A stretch of DNA of 64,000 bases from the NCBI RefSeq assembly GCF_021730395.1, contig NC_069378.1, forward strand, positions 42,855,001 through 42,919,000. Reading direction: 5' to 3'. Numbering within the stretch: the first letter of the stretch is position 1; each line of letters starts with the position of its first letter. Origin of the DNA: Mercenaria mercenaria. Lineage: Eukaryota > Mollusca > Bivalvia > Venerida > Veneridae. The position numbers and the translations under genes were made by a program. Of the stretch, positions 26,500 to 37,889 are shown in pieces. A model generated the notes under the pieces. The model saw nothing but the letters and a program-made list of their open reading frames with translations, did no database searches and was not told the origin of the DNA.

Positions 26500-26890
26500 A
26501 AAGAGCACTGCAATGCAGAGCAACAAACACAAAGCAGTCATATATGACCTTTGACCCCTAAGTGTGATCTTGACCTTGAAGCAAGTCATCCAGAACACGC
26601 ACTCTGCATGTCCTCTTGGTGTGGTGAACATTTGTGTCAAGTTTCTTTGACATCTTTCAAGCAGTTCAAGAGTTACAGAGCGGGCACAAAACAAACTGAT
26701 ATGACCTTTGACTCCTAAGTGTGACCTTGAACTTGAAGCGAGACATCTAAAACATGCGCTCTGCAAGTCGTCTTGGTGTGGTGAACATTTGTGTCAAGTT
26801 TCTCTGAAATCCTTCAAGGGGTTCAAGAGTTACAGAGCGGACACAAAATTGCTAAGGGATGGCCAGATTGACACCAGCGTCAAAACATAA
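26500..26890 (+). repeat. Inverted repeat partner 1, inner part
   Basis: Two units of about 185 bp built from gagcactgcaatgcagagca, tatgacctttgacccctaag, gtgtggtgaacatttgtgtc and caagagttacagagcgg. It matches the reverse complement of 29690-30235, and with 25131-25480 it forms one repeat copy. Short open frames here are shadows. Confidence 0.8.
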
Positions 26891-27079
26891 TACACCCGGG
26901 GCATATAAAAATGGATTAGAAATATTTTATTTTATGTTTTTCGGTGGTTTATCGAAATATAACGGTGAATTATATCCTGATAAACTCACTGGCCACTCAG
27001 TGAAAATTATCAAATCTGATTCCCGGATTAACGTCAAAAAGATTACCGAGCGTACTGAAAGCCGGAAACAATATGACGA

Positions 27080-27102
27080 TGACGTCGTTTAAATGACGTC
27101 AT
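27080..27102. promoter_or_regulatory. Paired CRE-like sites
   Basis: tgacgtcg and the palindrome atgacgtcat lie 13 bp apart within Frizzled intron 1, at the edge of a repeat block. They match the CREB/ATF consensus tgacgtca. Function is unproven. Confidence 0.25.
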
Positions 27103-27199
27103 CTCTGCGATGCTTCCTGATAAAATATCCCGCAAATTTCGACATTTTATTGAAATAAACACAACAAAAGTATAGTTTTAGACATAAAATAAACAGAAC

Positions 27200-28215
27200 A
27201 AGAGATCACAGAGTGATCTTGGCGCCCACCAATGTGCCATTTTTGAGTGTTCCAAATTTCAAGTCTTATTGACTAGCTCAAGGTCAAATTTCATTTCCGT
27301 ACACAACACAAATCTATGCATGTGGTCCAAATTTGAAGCCTGTACCTTCAAAAATGTGAAAGTAGGTCACTAGGTCAATGTCAAGGTCAAAGTTTGTTTC
27401 AGTACACAAAACTATGCATGTGATCCTAAATTTGAAGCCTGTAGCTACAGAAATGTGAAAGTAGGTCACTAGGTCAATCTGAAGGTCAAAGTTCATTTCG
27501 GTAAACAAAACTATGCAAGTGGTCCAAATTTGAAGGCTGTAGCTTGAGAAATGTAAAAGTAGGTCACTAGGTCAAAATCCAGGTCAAATTTTACTGCGGA
27601 ATACAAAACTATGCATGTGGTCCAAATTTGAAGCCTGTACCTTCAAAAATGTGAAAGTAGGTCACTAGGTCAATGTAAAGGTCAAAGTTTGTTTTGGTAT
27701 ACAAAACTATGCATGTGGTCCAAATTTGAAGGCTGTAGCTTGAGAAATGTAAAAGTAGGTCACTAGGTCAAAATCAAGGTCAAATTTTATTTCGGAATAC
27801 AAAACTATGCATGTGGTCTAAATTTGAAGCCTGTACCTTAAAAATGTGAAAGTAGGTCACTAGGTCAATGTAAAGGTCAAAGGTCATTTCAGTACACAAA
27901 ACTATGCAAGTGGTCCAAATTTGAAGGCTGTAGCTTGAGAAATGTGAAAGTAGGTCACTAGGTCAAAATCAATGTCAAATTTCATTTTGAAACACGAAAC
28001 TATGCATGTGGTCCAAATTTGATGCCTGTACCTTCAAAAATGTGAAAGAAGGTCACTAGGTCAAAATAAAGGTCAAAGTTTTTTCCAGTGCACAAAATTA
28101 TGCATGTGGTCCAAATTTGAAGGCTGTAGCTACAGAATTGTGAAAGTAGGTCACTAGGTCAAAATCAAGGTCAACTCATGTCAAGGTTCATCTTGCCACT
28201 CAAAAATATACATGT
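27200..28215 (+). repeat. Tandem repeat, about 98-bp unit, about ten copies
   Basis: Each unit carries actatgcatgtggtccaaat, ttgaagcctgta, gtgaaagtaggtcactaggt and caaggtcaaa. Unit starts (ctatgca) fall near 27314, 27412, 27511, 27609 and 27707. Unit length is close to but not exactly constant. It opens the composite element running to about 29045, which begins at the motif agagatcacagagtgatctt. Confidence 0.9.
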
Positions 28216-28259
28216 GGTCCAAGTTTGAATGTTGTAGTTACTGACAAGAACATTTTAAA

Positions 28260-28790
28260 AGCTTTTCCCTATATAAGTCTATATGAACCATGTGACCCCC
28301 GGGGCGGGGCCATATTTAACCCTAGGAGGATAATTTGAACAAACTTGGTAGAGAACCACTAGATGATGCTACATTACAAGTGTCAAAGCCCTAGGCTTTG
28401 TGGTTTGGACAAGAAGATTTTCAAAGTTTTTCCCTATATAAGTCTATGTAAACCATATGACCCCCAGGGCGGGGCCATATTTGACCCTAGGGGTATAATT
28501 TGTACAATCTTAGTTGAAGACCACTAGATGATGTCACATACAAAATATCAAAGCCCTAGGCCCTGTGGTTTTGGACAAGAGGTTATTCAAAGTTTTATAT
28601 CCCTATATAAGTCTATATAAACCATGTGACCCCCAGGGCGGGGCCATATTAGACCCCAGAGAAATAATTTGAATCATCTTGGTAGAGGACCACTAGATGA
28701 TGCTTCATACCAAATATCAAAGCCCTAGGCTCTGTGGTTTTGGACAAGAAGGTTTTCAAAGTTTTTCCCTATATAAATCTATATAAATTA
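28260..28790 (+). repeat. Tandem repeat, about 167-bp unit, three copies and a partial
   Basis: Units start at about 28262, 28429 and 28594, with a partial at 28765. Each has ttccctatataagtctat, catgtgacccccagggcggg and accactagatgatg then caaagccctagg. Core tandem repeats of this size are a hallmark of the pearl-type elements described in bivalves. Confidence 0.85.
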
Positions 28791-28939
28791 TAGAAATAAA
28801 CAAAGGGCCATAACTCACTCATAAATTGTTGAACCAGTCTGATTTTCAGGGGGACACAACTAGGGTACCAATACATCATTCTGACAAAGTTTGGTCAAAA
28901 TCCCCCCAGTAGTTTCTGAGGAGATGCGATAACGAGAAA

Positions 28940-29000
28940 TTGTTAACGGACGGACGGACGGACGGACTGACGGACGGAATGACGGACGGACGGACCACGG
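28940..29000 (+). repeat. ACGG tetranucleotide microsatellite
   Basis: Imperfect (acgg)n following the core repeats. Its position after the 167-bp units matches the pearl-element layout of core repeats and then a microsatellite. Confidence 0.85.
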
Positions 29001-29046
29001 ACGCAGAGTGATTTTAATAGCCCACCATCTGATGATGGTGGTCTAA

Positions 29047-29200
29047 AAATTGTTGGTATCGATGTAATATCACGGTAATTTCACTCGTGAACACCAAAAG
29101 TTGTTATTTTCACTCTTGGCTGCGCCACTCGTGAAAATATCACTTTTGGTGCCCACTCGGTGAAATTATAACGTGATATTACACCGAAACCAACAATTAT
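29047..29200. mobile_element. Palindromic MITE, family D
   Basis: Left end attgttggtatcgatgtaat and right end ttacaccgaaaccaacaat are inverted copies. The inner parts also pair (gtgaacaccaaaag with cttttggtgcccac). About 154 bp, non-coding. Confidence 0.65.
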
Positions 29201-29679
29201 CCTCTATTTAAAAAACTAAAAGGTGAGTCCATGGCATTTCATGTCAGGAAATTATAGTGCGACAGACTTCTGGCATTTCTGGTTAGGTTTCAATACCAGA
29301 ATCATACAAGCTCAGAGATCCGTGACAGCATAATATAAACATCCGAGCTACTTTGACAGAAGTTTACAATTCGTTAACATGTGAAGGTTTGTAAAGACAG
29401 GTACCTGGCAGCTGGACAAAAAGCTGCCATGATTTGACGTTATTTCTCCTAATTGAAAATCTTTACACATAAAGTCACCAAATATAAACCCACAACTCAG
29501 GTCATTTTTTCAACCAACAGAAGTGGATTGTATTTGACTTGGCAAGGAAAACGACGAAATCCTTGAGGATACGGTAAAAAGAACAAGATTCCTGGAGAGA
29601 GCATTTCTTTGCCAAACCGGGCTCATTCCACTTTCGTTGGTTGAATAAATGGCGTGACAGCTACCTTGTCATTTTTATA

Positions 29680-30612
29680 CGCCCGAAGGGACGTATTATG
29701 TAATGACGCTGGTGTCCGTCCCTCTGTCCGTTAGCAATTTCGTGTCCACTCTGTAACTCTTGAACCCCTTGAAGGATTTCAAGGAAACTTTACACAAATG
29801 TTCACCACACCGAGACGATGTGCAGAGCGCATGTTTTGGATGTCTCGCTTCAAGGTCAAGGTCACACTTAGGAGTCAAAGGTCATATCACTTTGTTTTGT
29901 GTCCGCTCTGTAACTCTTGAACCCCTTTAAGGATTTCAAAGAAACTTCACACGAATGTTCACCATACCAAGACGACGTGCAGAGTGCATGTTCCGGATGA
30001 CTTGCTTGAAGGTCAAGGTCATACTTAGGGGTCAAAAGTCATGTCAGTTTGTTTCGTGTCCGCTCGAACTGCTGGAAGGATTTCAAAGAAACTTGGCAGA
30101 AATGTTCATCACATTGTAACGATGTGCAGAGCGCATGTTCCGGATGACTCGCTTCAAGGTCAAGGTCACACTTAAGGGTCAAAGGTCATATATGACTTTG
30201 CTTTGTGTATATTGCTCTGCATTGCAGTGCTCGTTTTTATATCTTTTTTGTACTTACAATAATTTTTTTTTTTTGAATTACTTCCCTTTTATGTTACTAT
30301 AAATAGCTTATTTTGAAACTTTTTTATTATTGGCCGTAGGGAAAAACCGAGACCACTTTTCTGTGGTACAACATGGATGGTACCTCCAATTTTAAGGTGT
30401 ATTTTTACATACCTGTACCTGATAAGGATTTTTTAGTAGACTTTGAATATTTTTTTTGTGGACTAAGATTTGTTTTTTGAAGTTTTCCTTTTGTTGTTCC
30501 AGTCCTTTGGGGTTACAACAGTCAAGTTCTTAAAATTTTGCTCCCATCCTATGATGTAAGCCTTCTGGCGTATATTGCCCTGCTTGGCCGCACTCTTGCT
30601 TAACATAATCTG
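29680..30612 (-). repeat. Inverted repeat partner 2 (without the insertion)
   Basis: The reverse complement reproduces the order seen at 25131-26890 but lacks the 1-kb element at 25484-26497. It keeps the ttgaaccccttgaaggattt, gaggtcaaggtcacactta-like and ctgtggtacaacatggatgg motifs. It therefore serves as the empty site for that insertion. Confidence 0.8.
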
Positions 30613-31273
30613 CAAACTCCAAATATTTTCAAGAACAGCCATGGTTACAAACAGCAATTTTTTTCATTATATAAACTTGTGGTACTGATTATCGGACCCA
30701 TTCAAAATTGCAAACGGAATTTCATAATTTTTATGACCCATTCATGATTGGTGTGAAAATCTCTAAAAATAGTAGAAAAACATAAAAAAAGCTTTGAAAA
30801 ACTTAAAGAAGTTTGCTATCAACTTCTGCAAGGAAAAGCGCCTGATTGATTAAGATTTGTTACACTCGTCACCCTGTACTATCCACCCTTGAGTGAGTTT
30901 AGGTACGAATTATTTAAATGGTTTCGTATCACAGATGTTCTGTACACATTTACCGTGTCTACACACGATTATATATATATATAAATGTGCAAGCGATAAA
31001 ACCAAATAATTTTACACGACTGTGCACTGTGTTATTCTCCATTATTTTGGTCCTTCAAAGTTTTGACATTTAAGACAATGCCCCGTTACAAATATTATAA
31101 AACAATCTAAACGTCAAAATTTATTTTGACTACCTGGGTCATCTGAGTCCTGACCAAATGTGAGATAAGTCAAGAGATTGAAAGTCTTTCACCATAACTG
31201 GAAGCATTTAAATCGAAACCTGTGGATTATTTGGCAGCTCTATAAATGTAAAGAATTTAAAATAGTAGAAATA

Positions 31274-32872
31274 CAGGGATCGAATTTAACTTTTTTTCCC
31301 ACTAGCAAATTTTTGCTAGTGCCATTTTTTTCCACTAGCAAAATGACGTGTTCCCAGGGGTTCCATTTGACCCGGGACCCCGGGTCCGGACCCGGGAGTT
31401 TTTGAAAAGACGCCCAAAGGACCCGGCAGAATACTTGCCTGTGCGTCCTTCGGGACCCGGGGGCATTTTCCTTTGATAATCCTTTCTCTTATCATTAATT
31501 TCCTTCGGTAAAACTATTTTCACGATAGACACGTGTATTCAAAATAAACACTCGCGGTCATGCTCTCCTGCCTTTCTGCCTTTGATCTCTGCTAAATCCC
31601 GCCCTTTCTCCTGTAGACATGCCTCGCTGATTTTTTTTATCAGCAAGTTACGTCACGGCGAGTGCACATAGGTAACAAGGATCAATGAAGTGTTGAAATT
31701 AATTGATAAAGCGAATCCTGTGTACTGTCAAAAAAGGCGCCAATTATTAAATTATCGTAAGCAGCTGATTACCGAGCATGTGAAAAGTGCCCTGCAAGAT
31801 TTTTTCATGCTAACTTTAAATTAGACCATTGTTTAGTGATCATATCGTAATTTCAACAAGAAACTTCACTAATTTTGATGAATTTCGAAAGCAAAAATAA
31901 GTTTAGAATGTCCATTCACGGGTCTAATTACACCCGATGTCATATGCATATTTCCAAAATTCCTTAAAAAAAAAACTGACTTTCAATGCAGTTTTTAATG
32001 ATAAGTAGCATCATTAATTGGGGAACTATCGCTGATTTAGCTTAGTTTGCCAAGTACACTGAGCAAAAGTACTTTCCGATGACATTTTGAAAGTGTACCA
32101 GAATCCGGATAGTACATTTTGGATACATTTTTATAGAGTGTTATAGCACTGTTCTATTATTAAAAATGAAATGAAATATTGAAGAAAAACCTAATCAAAA
32201 TAACATGAATTTTGATAAATATTAGTTTACAATATGAGACTATATGACCTGAAACTGACATTTTTATTATGCTGTAACATGATCTTGGAAGTTGGGTTTA
32301 TTGTTTTCTTAGGTAAAGATCTACGTATTACTGAATAAAAAATATAGTCAATTATATGGACGTGTTGGTACAGGACTCCTGTATTTTGGAAAAGGACCCT
32401 TCAAAATTTGGGCCCAAGAGTCCTGGGACTCTTGGGTTTTTGGGCCACTAGCAATTATTTAAAAGCTGTTTACATTGAAGTTTTATGTGTTTTTTTTAGG
32501 TCACTGCCACTAGTGTTGCTAGAATTTTTGGCCTCTGTGGGCATTTTTTGCACTAAGAAACTTGTTACTTTCCTCTCCATTTCCGCAGAACTTTGCGAAT
32601 CACTGACCAAAACGAAAATAAATATTGTCTAGACGCTTACTTAGATATCCGATAATCACATTAGTATAAAGCGACAGACATCTCAAGCGGTCAACTGATT
32701 ATAGGTAAATTAACTACTCAAAAGGAGTTTTTAAAGAGAAAAGGACAGTTTGATTGAATTCTTTGATTTTCGAACGTGATCGCGAAAATATTCGCGTGCC
32801 ATGATTTTCTACCTGCATTTTTTAATTCTTAATCGAATTTCGCGAGTGAGCGACTGCTTAATTCGATCCCTG
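31274..32872. mobile_element. Non-autonomous DNA transposon, hAT-like, about 1.6 kb
   Basis: Terminal inverted repeats cagggatcgaatt (left) and aattcgatccctg (right) are exact over 13 bp and flanked by a 5-bp direct duplication aaata on both sides. Ends in CAGGG and a 5-bp target site fit the hAT5 type. The subterminal part has the palindrome cactagcaaatttttgctag, and a GC-rich palindromic patch follows at about 31368-31400. No transposase was recognised. A 75-codon plus-strand frame near 32408 has no recognisable homology. Confidence 0.75.
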
Positions 32873-33088
32873 AAATAACGTCAAATTACGACAGGTTGTC
32901 CGCATAAGGGCTTAAATTTGATGTCCAGCTGCAGAAAACCCGTGTTTATAAAGAATCTGTTGATAAACAAATTGCTAAAACTTGTAAGCTGTTTTAATAT
33001 GTAAGAATTACTGGCCAAGAATCAACTAAAACATTGATCCTTTGAGTGTGTATTTTTATTTTCCACACTTATAATATATTTAACAAAT

Positions 33089-33250
33089 AATCAAGGTCTT
33101 CGAGTTGTTTATCGTCTAATTTACTACGGTTCAGAGTTCAGATGCGTAGGAATTGAACCACGAGGGTGTTAGCCCGAGTGGTTAAATACTGAAGCATCTG
33201 AACGATGAACCATGGTAAACTGGACGATAAATCACAAGAAGGCCTTGATT
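33089..33250. mobile_element. Palindromic MITE, family E
   Basis: Left end aatcaaggtcttcgag and right end cttctt-like ggccttgatt pair over about 57 bp with mismatches (tttatcgtctaatttact against the complement of aaactggacgataaa). The loop of about 45 bp holds gttagcccgagtggtta. Confidence 0.65.
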
Positions 33251-33392
33251 GTTTTCATTCCGACATGCTCATTAATATATTTTAATAAATATCATACTGG
33301 ACTTCATTTACGCGAGGAGTAATGTATCGGACGTCATGCGGCTATTTGACGTCATAATGCTCTCTTACCGGTCCGCGCGTCAACCGTTGTTT

Positions 33393-33465
33393 ATCGCAGA
33401 AAATACAGAGCTTTATTTCCTTCTTTGTTTAACTGGAAATAATACCGAGTCATGTTAGAATGATA
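33393..33465 (+). repeat. Dispersed repeat shared with 36850-36925
   Basis: Both sites carry gtttatcgcaga, atacagagctt, ttgtttaact and gccatgttagaat-like wording in the same order. Family unknown. Confidence 0.5.
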
Positions 33466-34222
33466 CTTTCACCACAGACACTTGACTTGGGGGCCTCCCC
33501 CTCCCAACCTTCAGCCAATATATTTTCGCCTTTTAAAACAATTAAACGAGAATAGATCGGAGCTTGATGTTGCGTAGTCAAATTTATCAACAGAGCCGAG
33601 ACACAGACGATATTATCAGTGGTTATAATAAAAATACCCACTATAAAAGTCAAGTGCCGCGGTGGCCAAGAGGGTAAAGGCGATGGTTGAGAATACTCTG
33701 TTTTTGTCAGTGCCACGGTATGGTCAATTGTTTTTTATCTTGAGATTATATTGTTAAAAAGACTATTAAAATATTACATTTAAAAAAAGAAAAAGAAAAA
33801 AAGGATCGCCCATAGCGAGGAGCAAACCCGCAGCCCTGACAGATATCAGATCTATGAGATAAGTTATCAATTTGTGTTAATTTATAACTTTTTTAAGTTG
33901 TCTTGTGTTTCTGAGCATTGATAGTATATGGGAATTTTTTAAAACATGTTGAAATTGTAACAGAAGTTGATGTATGATCAGACATGTGCTCAGTTTGTTT
34001 TAAAAAGGTGAAAATATATTGGCTGAAGATTGGCAGGGGTTCTGACTCTAAAGTTTCTGTGACATTTACAAATTCACTTGCTGGCTTGGGTGATACACTG
34101 GTTTCTAGCACCTGAAATACATTTATGCTAAGACATCTCCAAACTGAAAGACTATAAATGTTCCTATCATAATCCCTGTTGCAACTCCCCCATGGCCTTT
34201 AAAAATAACTGAAAAAAGTCAC

Positions 34223-34444
34223 CTCCATGCCCGCATCTTCTTGCTTAGTATGCGTCAAAAGATTTGGCATAATGGTCTCATTGTACTGAATATCCTTGCA
34301 CAAAGGGATCTGTATGGGCTCACACTTTCCATGCGGACCGAGGTTATCACTATTCAGAACTTTGGTACTGTACTCTGCACATTCTCCCGTGTATAATAAC
34401 ACCACGGCCAAAATCAGACAGCTCAAGAAATTTACACTCGCCAT
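34223..34444 (-). CDS. FZD1/2/7-like: Frizzled receptor (FZD1/2/7 class), exon 1 with start codon
   Basis: Encodes residues 1-74. The start Met opens a signal peptide (about 1-22, hydrophobic [14 protein letters not shown]). The first two CRD cysteines follow at 41 and 49 in CEPIQIPLC, then the near-invariant [10 protein letters not shown] stretch with sequon N55, and the HTKQEDAG segment that leads into the exon junction. The coding frame runs into the donor gtgact at 34222; exon 2 begins at 24088. Both sides are phase 0, and together they encode 567 residues with ten CRD cysteines, close to the usual length of FZD7 orthologues. Vertebrate FZD1, 2 and 7 are single-exon genes, so this intron is a point of difference. 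The protein acts at the cell surface in canonical and planar-polarity Wnt signalling. Confidence 0.94.
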
Positions 34445-35217
34445 TTTTACAAAACCTACGACTAAACCGAACTATTGTTTTCGTTTGTTCATTTCCATGG
34501 GAAGATAACTAACTAATTCCGCCGATATGTGTCGTTTCTATCTCTCACATATTTTGAAAATACACTGTAATTATAAATAATCCATTTTCACAAATAATGA
34601 AACATGGCCGTCTTTGTTCTATCTATTCAAACACTAACGGTTTCTTGATCCCCCTTTTAGTACTTCTCCGTTCTGTTCATACGTTATTGCATTTTGGGGT
34701 GATAGAAACGGAAGCTAGGCGAAATGATTACTTTACATTGATTGGTCAGTGCCGTTCAATTAACATAGAGGCTGTTCTGTGTATCTCCTGCGGTGTAGTA
34801 GGCCACCTGGCATCCCAAATTTAATTGTATTTAATTGTGTTTCTATAGAAACACACGTGCAATATTGAGTAAGACGTTAAAAAGCCAGGCTGTGACATAC
34901 TATTATGCTGAATCGCATCATTATATTTTATTAATACACACACTCACAAAAATGTCAAAACTATTAAACAAATTTGATAATTAGTTAATAAATAATACAC
35001 AAGTATTTTTGCAAGAACTTTGTTTTCAAAGGCCTCGGACCGTAAGTATTAATAATTTCGCAAATTGTAACCAGTTTCTTTACGCATTAATGCTGCATTA
35101 TTCTTGTGGAGATGTTCTAAATATCATGCATTATTATGTAAATGGTTTAGCTCTAATCTAAAGCAAAATTACCACTTTCCCATGCCCCAGCCTCAGAAAG
35201 TTCTGTCGCAGAGCTGC

Positions 35218-35400
35218 GTCCACTGTTGGTCGAGAGGGCTACTTATTAAGATGCTTTCCTACGGAGGTGAAGGCCCCGGGTTCGATTCCTGGCTACTCCC
35301 ATTGCGGTGTGTCCTTGGGCAAGGCACTTTGTCACGATTGCCTCAGTTGACCCAGCTGTAAATGGGTACCAGCAAATTGCTGGGAGTAAGGTATAACTGG
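35218..35400 (+). repeat. tRNA-headed SINE
   Basis: A degenerate tRNA-like head with a good B box (gggttcgattcctgg) is followed by the conserved body gtgtccttgggcaaggcact and ccagctgtaaatgggtacca. These body motifs recur in SINEs of many marine invertebrates. No poly-A tail was found. Confidence 0.65.
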
Positions 35401-36154
35401 TTTTAACTGTTCTTAAATAAGGTCGCTCAAAACAATGGTATTCCAGCCATCTTTGCCTCTACTATGGACTTCAAGCAAGACAGAGTATCTTATCAGCTAA
35501 CCGAACACAACTTGGACATTTTATTTTGGAAAGGGTCGCTAAAATGCAATTTTATCCGTTTTTAAATGCAGTTGGAAGAAAGATGCTGCTGAATTACTTT
35601 AAATATTTTTGTATCATCATTTTCTTTGTTTGTTATACTTTCATGTCATAACAGTGTTAAAATTTGTTTCAGAGGGGAAACAGTATTAAATGTCCTTTAA
35701 AGTTAGCGAAAAGCGTCTTTTGCTTGCATTTTATATACGTTACACAGGGAAATACTATATGGTTGATTTCAAATGAAATTGATAAAAATACACCACTGGA
35801 AAGATAAGAAAATGAATTTTATCGTAGGAACATTGATAAATTTAAATATCAAAACAGAAATTAAGAATGGTCGTAATAAAATTTAATCCTACTGTATTTC
35901 AATGTAAATGACAGGTCTGTCTGATACATTTTGTATCAGAAAGTCTCTGCGGTGGCTGTTCTCGCACCCCGCTGCGGATGACTTGATAAGTCGTCTAAGA
36001 AGAAAAAATGTTGGTATGGCTCTATAGAGCTTATAAAAATGTTCATTGTTTCACAGAGCGACAGTAAATAATTTTAACTTTACCTTCTAGACAAGAGCGG
36101 AGAGAATGACTTTGGTTCTAGTTTCTACATACAGATCATGTATGTAACTGTATG

Positions 36155-36560
36155 TGTACATACTTGTTAGTATGAATTTTCCAGAAGAAAAACTGTTCCA
36201 ATCTAGACTTACGTATCTTAATTTTCAATCAAATTTCGCTTTTCAAAGTGCCATGAGTGTAATAAAACGGATCATGAGCAAATGTTGACACATGCCATGA
36301 GCATGAAATGGTAAATCAATTTAGGTGTTATCATTAAAATGCATCAAAGACTCCGCATTCAGCACGCAGTCTGGTCAATAGTTTGAAGGACAAATAATTA
36401 TGGCTTATGGTTTCAATGAAACATCAGAAATAAATTTCTGAAGTTTGCCTATAGATCCGCCAACAGCTGTGCAATGGAAGGGAGATTAAAATGCATGTCT
36501 TTTCACTTTTGCATTTGGAAGTCGCTCCCCTTACTTATTAAACAGCAAATATGTAGGATT
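36155..36560 (+). repeat. Dispersed repeat, inverted relative to 61490-62430
   Basis: Carries ttttccagaagaaaaactgt, gtgtaataaaacggat, gttgacacatgccatgagca and aagggagattaaaatgc with ttttcacttttgcat. All recur in reverse complement at 62415 down to 61510. The last part also recurs near 38790-38890. Confidence 0.65.
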
Positions 36561-37087
36561 GTGGCGAAAGCCATGGGCGAATCCAGCTGGGATGGGGGGT
36601 GGGGGTGGAGGTCAGTGGGTCAGGGGGTCAGGACCCCCTAGAGTTTTCAAAGTTAATGGTGAAAACTTTTAAAGCTGTACTCTCACAGTTGAACAAACAG
36701 TACAAAAATCATATTGTAACGTACGGGCACATTAGAGTAGTAAATAAATTTGCTATATGTTCTATATAAAATTAGCAATCTTCCGAGAGCTGTAACACAT
36801 AGCCAGTCCCATTTTAAATCAAAGCCCTGTGAAAGGACTGACAGCCAGTGCTTGTTTATCGCAGAATATACAGAGCTTGACATTCCTTGTTTAACTTGCA
36901 GTCAAATCGAGCCATGTTAGAATAAATGTTTTGTTTAGGTCCACTTTGCTTGAATACTACAGGAGCTATATTTAAATTGGATATATTTTACACTACTTGA
37001 GTATGTAGGACGAGATTCATATTTCATAAGATTTTTTAACCAAAGAGCTGTTAAATGTTGTACATTTGTTTAGCTGAGCATGTATGC

Positions 37088-37112
37088 AAAAAAAAAAAAA
37101 AAAAAAAAAAAA
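37088..37112. repeat. A homopolymer, 25 bases
   Basis: Uninterrupted A run in gene-free DNA, next to the tandem units that follow. Confidence 0.95.
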
Positions 37113-37114
37113 TC

Positions 37115-37870
37115 TGCTCATCATATTTGGTGTCAGGAGCATAACTTAAGAACCCTTTAAACTCGACACAGAGGTAGGTGGCGATGAGACAATGTGCAGA
37201 GCAGATGAAACAATTCGGTAGACCAAAGTTTAAAGTCTCGAAATGAGCTGAAAAGTCATATTTGTCCGTCATATTTCGTGTCCGGAGCATAACTTAATAA
37301 CCATTTCAAGGTATTGACTTCAAACAAGGCGTATATGTAAATAGCGGAGAGTTGATGTGCAAAGGAGATGAAACGGATCGGTATGTGAAAGGTCAAGGTT
37401 GCAAATTTAGCTGAAATGTCTTATCTCACGGTCATATTTCTTGTTCAAAGCATACCTAAATAACCTTTTAATTGATTGACTTCTAACTAAGAATATAGGT
37501 AGATAATTATGAGTCTGTGTGCAGAGCACATACATTTGGTCAGTTGGTCAATGGTTAAGGTCACAAATTGAGCTCAAGGTCAAATATGTATGTTATAATT
37601 TGTGTCTTGAGCATTACTCATTCAAGGTATTGACTTAAAACTTGACATATGAAACGGTGTGCAGGGTGCGCGAACAGGATCGGTAAGGTCAAATGTCAAG
37701 GTTACAATATCAGCTCGATTAACCATTTACCGGACTTGGCATCTAGGAAACTGGTTTTGGAAACACAAAAATCGGGTCAATAAGTCAAAGGTCTAGTATG
37801 TCTTTCATATTTCGTGTCTGGAGCACAGCGTAAAAAAACTATTCAAGATATTGACTAGAAATATGGATAG
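37115..37870 (+). repeat. Tandem repeat, degenerate units of about 150-180 bp
   Basis: About four to five units share gtcatatttcgtgtccggag, cataacttaataacc, tattgacttcaaac and gtgcagagcagatgaaac. Divergence between units is high, so the array is old. Confidence 0.65.
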
Positions 37871-37889
37871 GGGCTGATGAGACAATATG

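Larger units (their letters stand above)
24089..34222 (-). other. Frizzled intron 1 (10,134 bp)
   Basis: Bounded by the donor gtgact (34222 downwards) and the acceptor tttcag (ending 24089). Joining the exons restores an uninterrupted CRD (AGME then VHQFFPLV). The intron is largely repeat DNA: opposed repeat copies, tandem blocks, a hAT-like element and palindromes, each listed separately. About 24170-25120 and 30700-31270 hold no recognisable feature. Confidence 0.9.

Noticed and set aside
26401-26890. Open frames of 60-121 codons in the ctttgacc repeats, and the like at 29696-29878
   Set aside because: They are internal to repeated DNA with matching frames in each copy; no protein family fits.
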